Positions 57,280 through 59,368 of a DNA stretch of 59,368 nucleotides are shown here, in pieces. Source of the DNA: Dyella sp. C11 (GTDB lineage Bacteria > Pseudomonadota > Gammaproteobacteria > Xanthomonadales > Rhodanobacteraceae); contig NZ_QAVX01000014.1 of the NCBI RefSeq assembly GCF_003121485.1, forward strand, positions 77,075-136,442, written 5' to 3'. A model generated the notes under the pieces. The model was not told the origin of the DNA, did not search any database, and worked only from the letters and a program-made list of their open reading frames with translations. Positions within the stretch are counted from its first letter, which is position 1. Every line of letters starts with the position of its first letter. The translations under genes and the position numbers were made by a program.

Positions 57280-57543
57280 ATGGCGACACTTAATGGCTTC
57301 GGCACCATGTTTTATGGATGGAAGCACCAGGCTCAGGAGAACTCGTCCGCGACCAAATGGCTGACCGTCTTCTACATTCCCATCGTGCCGCTGGCTCGTT
57401 ACCGCCTGAAGGTGCTGACCGACTTTGGTCGCGAAACCACCCGGCTTGGCGCCTCACCTGTGGGGCTCATGGCCTCGCAGGAGAACCGGTTCGATATAGC
57501 CGAGAAGAGAAACTGTCCGCTTTCGACCCGGAGCGGACTTTAG
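57280..57543 (+). CDS. Hypothetical protein, 87 aa, C terminus encoded by a repeat
   Basis: The ATG at 57280 directly follows GGGGGG. It opens MATLNGFGTMFYGWKHQ, with FYIPIVPLARYRLKVLTDFG in the middle, a pattern seen in small membrane-associated domains. The last residues (CPLSTRSGL) are encoded by the GTCCGC palindromic repeat at 57515-57538, so the repeat was inserted into or fused to the gene end. Function unknown. Confidence 0.68.
   Translation: MATLNGFGTMFYGWKHQAQENSSATKWLTVFYIPIVPLARYRLKVLTDFGRETTRLGASPVGLMASQENRFDIAEKRNCPLSTRSGL
57515..57538 (+). repeat. Palindromic repeat of the GTCCGC type, inside a gene end
   Basis: GTCCGCTTTCGACCCG then GAGCGGAC; it overlaps the last codons of the 57280 gene and ends three bases before its stop codon. 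Confidence 0.88.
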
Positions 57544-57578
57544 CTAGGATGCGCTGATGGGCCAGACAGGGGAGGCTT

Positions 57579-57869
57579 ATGGCTACGGAATCGGAGATGC
57601 CCGAGGACGTCTCGGTATGGGTGCGCACGGTTTACAAAGAGGGGGCGCAGTCCGTACTGGACGCCTTGCACACCTTTCGAGCCAGCCACGCTTCCTTCGC
57701 GACTGATCGTGTTCTGCGCTGCATCGTCTCTGCGGCTGATGGGGATGCAAGCCGCGTGAAGAAGTACATCGAACTAGCCCAGAAGGACTGGCGCGATGTG
57801 GTCACGGCCGCCGAATACCGTTATCCGGACACGAGAGTGCGCGATCTAAGCAAACCATTCGACATTTGA
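57579..57869 (+). CDS. Hypothetical protein, 96 aa
   Basis: The ATG has AGGGGAGG six bases upstream. Helical, soluble: VWVRTVYKEGAQSVLDALHT, FATDRVLRCIVSAADGD, VKKYIELAQKDWRDVVTAAEY. The order and spacing of helices resemble small proteins of unknown function common near repeats in these genomes, but I cannot name a family. The stop lies eight bases before the palindromic repeat at 57878. Confidence 0.72.
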   Translation: MATESEMPEDVSVWVRTVYKEGAQSVLDALHTFRASHASFATDRVLRCIVSAADGDASRVKKYIELAQKDWRDVVTAAEYRYPDTRVRDLSKPFDI

Positions 57870-57877
57870 TCCGAAAG

Positions 57878-57901
57878 GTCCGCTTCCGACCCGAAGCGGA
57901 C
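57878..57901 (+). repeat. Palindromic repeat of the GTCCGC type
   Basis: GTCCGCTTCCGACCCG then AAGCGGAC, a perfect 8-bp stem (GTCCGCTT/AAGCGGAC) around an 8-base centre. Confidence 0.88.
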
Positions 57902-57935
57902 CTTGCAAAGCAGACATTGGATAGTTGGGGGCGTT

Positions 57936-58472
57936 GTGCTGACCTTTTTGCCAGCCGTACTCGGTATAACGCTTGCACTTCTGACTGCACTTCGCATTGG
58001 TGGTCGAAGTGACGAGTCTTCGGTGTTCACGTATTCGACATGGATTAAGAGCTTCAGTTGTTTAACGGTTCTGTTGCCAGTTGGCGTTCTTACTGTCTTC
58101 TCGCATCAGGGGGTGAGGTTCGAATGGTCCGATCCGATAAATATCGTTGCGATCCCAGTGCAGCTTGGTGTTCTGGCTGCGGCCATGAATGTATGCACCT
58201 TCAAGGTCAGAATTTATGATGATCGACTGGAGATAAACGACTTTCAACATTTCGAGATTCGGTTTGACGATATCCAGTCTGCCGAAGTGCGAGGCGGTGG
58301 CCAGGGAATGCTCTTCTTGCTTTTGGTATATGCGAATAGCAAGCGATATTCGATATCGGGGTATCTTCAAGGGTTTGATCAGCTCGTGGCCGTTGTCCAG
58401 GAAAAGATGGCTAAAACCGATGCGACGGGACATCCAAACCCTTGGGTCGAGCATCGTCGGAACGATCTTTGA
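57936..58472 (+). CDS. Membrane protein with PH-like domain, 178 aa
   Basis: Preferred start is the GTG at 57936 with GGGGG upstream; the frame is open from a TTG at 57903 inside the repeat's flank. Three hydrophobic segments (LTFLPAVLGITLALLTAL; FSCLTVLLPVGVLTVF; IVAIPVQLGVLAAAMNV) precede a soluble part FKVRIYDDRLEINDFQHFEIRFDDIQSAEVR, the strand pattern of bacterial PH-like domains. Probably inner membrane. Function unknown. Confidence 0.72.
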   Translation: MLTFLPAVLGITLALLTALRIGGRSDESSVFTYSTWIKSFSCLTVLLPVGVLTVFSHQGVRFEWSDPINIVAIPVQLGVLAAAMNVCTFKVRIYDDRLEINDFQHFEIRFDDIQSAEVRGGGQGMLFLLLVYANSKRYSISGYLQGFDQLVAVVQEKMAKTDATGHPNPWVEHRRNDL

Positions 58473-58517
58473 TCCTCAAGGCTTGTCGGGTAGGTGGGGC
58501 TAAGTCCAATTGGCAAT

Positions 58518-58541
58518 GTCCGCTTTCGACCCATAGCGGAC
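58518..58541 (+). repeat. Palindromic repeat of the GTCCGC type
   Basis: GTCCGCTTTCGACCCA then TAGCGGAC, 45 bases after the preceding stop and 40 before the next start. Confidence 0.88.
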
Positions 58542-58580
58542 GTTCTCGGCATCAGCTGTTGACAACATCGAGGTGAGTTA

Positions 58581-59267
58581 ATGCATTCAGTCATCGCAAT
58601 CGCTCTTGCTCTCGCGCTCGGTATTTCTACTGGGGTATGGGGTGATGCCTCGGTCAATGTTGGGGCGGGAAAAATCCTCCATGTCCCAGTTCCTGACGGT
58701 TTTGCAGCGCTCGGCGATTCCGATCCTTCGTTTCGCGAGTTTGTTGCACGTGCTCGCGGACCGGGACATCGCTTTCTTGAAATCTTCCTTTCGCGCCAGG
58801 ATTTTCAAGCGCTAACGAGCGGCTCTAATCCGCCGAGAAATAGAATGCTATCAATGGACCTTGTGGAATCCGAACAAGGCGATCTATGGACCGTAGAAGG
58901 CTTTCAGCGCTATGTAAGGGTGATCCACAACATGGACATGGATCATCCTGATCGGATCGCGAGCGCAATTCAGCAGCTCTACGCGGATAAGCAAGCGTCC
59001 GGTGCGGAGCTTCCGCCCGCAAGCAAGCCCATATATTTAGGCCTAGTGATTGACCAGCCCAATGCTGTGGGTGTCATGCGAGGCATGGTCGTAAACGACC
59101 CGGCAGGTACCGATCGTCAAATCATCAGCAATACGTACGTGTACGTGAAGGGCCGAATGATCGTCTTGAATTTGAGCGCTCACGGACGCGGTGACGATGA
59201 TGTCAGATGGGTACGTGAAACATCCAAGATGTGGGCAACAAAGCTACTGGCGACGAACGGCGATTGA
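58581..59267 (+). CDS. Secreted hypothetical protein, 228 aa
   Basis: Starts MHSVIAIALALALGISTGVWGDA, a clear signal peptide of about 21 residues. The mature part has HVPVPDGFAALGDSDPSFREF and a C-terminal half with NTYVYVKGRMIVLNLSAHG and a final helix WVRETSKMWATKLLA. A similar shape (export, a VPVPDGF-like start, strands, final helix) is seen in many small periplasmic proteins, but I cannot assign a family. The GAGGTG ribosome binding site precedes the ATG. Confidence 0.78.
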   Translation: MHSVIAIALALALGISTGVWGDASVNVGAGKILHVPVPDGFAALGDSDPSFREFVARARGPGHRFLEIFLSRQDFQALTSGSNPPRNRMLSMDLVESEQGDLWTVEGFQRYVRVIHNMDMDHPDRIASAIQQLYADKQASGAELPPASKPIYLGLVIDQPNAVGVMRGMVVNDPAGTDRQIISNTYVYVKGRMIVLNLSAHGRGDDDVRWVRETSKMWATKLLATNGD

Positions 59268-59278
59268 TGTGCTCTTTT

Positions 59279-59300
59279 GTCCGCTTTCGACTGCGACTTC
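59279..59300 (+). repeat. Palindromic repeat of the GTCCGC type, half copy
   Basis: GTCCGCTTTCGACTGCGAC: the left half is intact and the right half lost or mutated. It lies 11 bases after the preceding stop. Confidence 0.65.
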
Positions 59301-59351
59301 AGCCGGTCAACGCAACACACTATAGACGCGCAAGCGTGAGGAGTGTTGCCC

Positions 59352-59368
59352 ATGGCCATGCGCCGTAA
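59352..59368 (+). CDS. Possible start of a further gene, cut by the window end
   Basis: ATGGCCATGCGCCGTAA is preceded by AGGAG nine bases upstream, so a gene may begin here (MAMRR...). Only 17 bases are visible, so nothing can be said about the product. Confidence 0.3.

Noticed and set aside
53214-59368. Chromosomal integron cassette array
   Set aside because: The punctuating repeats lack the outer RYYYAAC and GTTRRRY core sites and asymmetric arms of attC, and no integron integrase is visible.

Overview
The window reads as a high-GC gammaproteobacterial chromosome of the Xanthomonadales, most likely Rhodanobacteraceae (Dyella/Rhodanobacter/Luteibacter-like). This is inferred from protein style, the recurring GGGGAGAGGGAG-type and GTCCGCTTTCGACCC-type intergenic repeats, and the core order rpsT < > murJ-ribF-ileS-lspA-ispH followed by the minor-pilin operon. 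That linkage (ileS-lspA-ispH next to fimT/pilVWXY1E) is also known from Pseudomonas.

Layout. (1) 0.4-8.4 kb: ribosomal protein S20, lipid II flippase, riboflavin kinase/FAD synthetase, isoleucyl-tRNA synthetase, signal peptidase II and IspH. (2) 8.48 kb: tRNA-Thr(CGT). (3) 8.5-30.96 kb: a 22.4-kb integrative island that splits the core linkage. It is bounded by a 49-bp perfect direct repeat of the tRNA-Thr 3' end, with a tyrosine integrase next to the right repeat. From left to right the island carries a strongly foldable 280-nt segment, excision/replication-type DNA-binding genes, a tightly coupled three-gene operon (unknown protein / double-HxK phospholipase-D-like protein / SNF2 helicase), a 105-bp tandem palindromic repeat next to a second tyrosine recombinase, and a minus-strand operon of HAD and DEDD-exonuclease genes. 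These are followed by a complete EcoR124/EcoprrI-like type IC restriction operon with an anticodon-nuclease gene between hsdS and hsdR, a tRNA-Pro 3'-half scar and the integrase. (4) 31.35-40.2 kb: type IV pilus assembly genes fimT-pilV-pilW-pilX-pilY1-pilE, then a second pilW-pilX pair. (5) 40.2-49.3 kb: recC-recB-recD on the minus strand. (6) 50-53.2 kb: a secreted Sel1-like protein, a helical protein and a GH30 glycosidase. (7) 53.2-59.3 kb: a one-strand series of small, mostly unrecognised genes, several followed directly by a shared palindromic repeat.

How the parts work together. The island looks like a defence island. Type I restriction attacks foreign DNA, and the embedded PrrC-like ribonuclease would disable translation if restriction is inhibited. 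The PLD/SNF2 operon has the parts of a DNA-targeting defence module but matches no named system I can place. The HAD/exonuclease operon may act on RNA. The most interesting candidates for new biology are the PLD/SNF2 operon, the foldable segment at the left end and the HAD/exonuclease operon. All functions are read from sequence motifs only; no searches were run.
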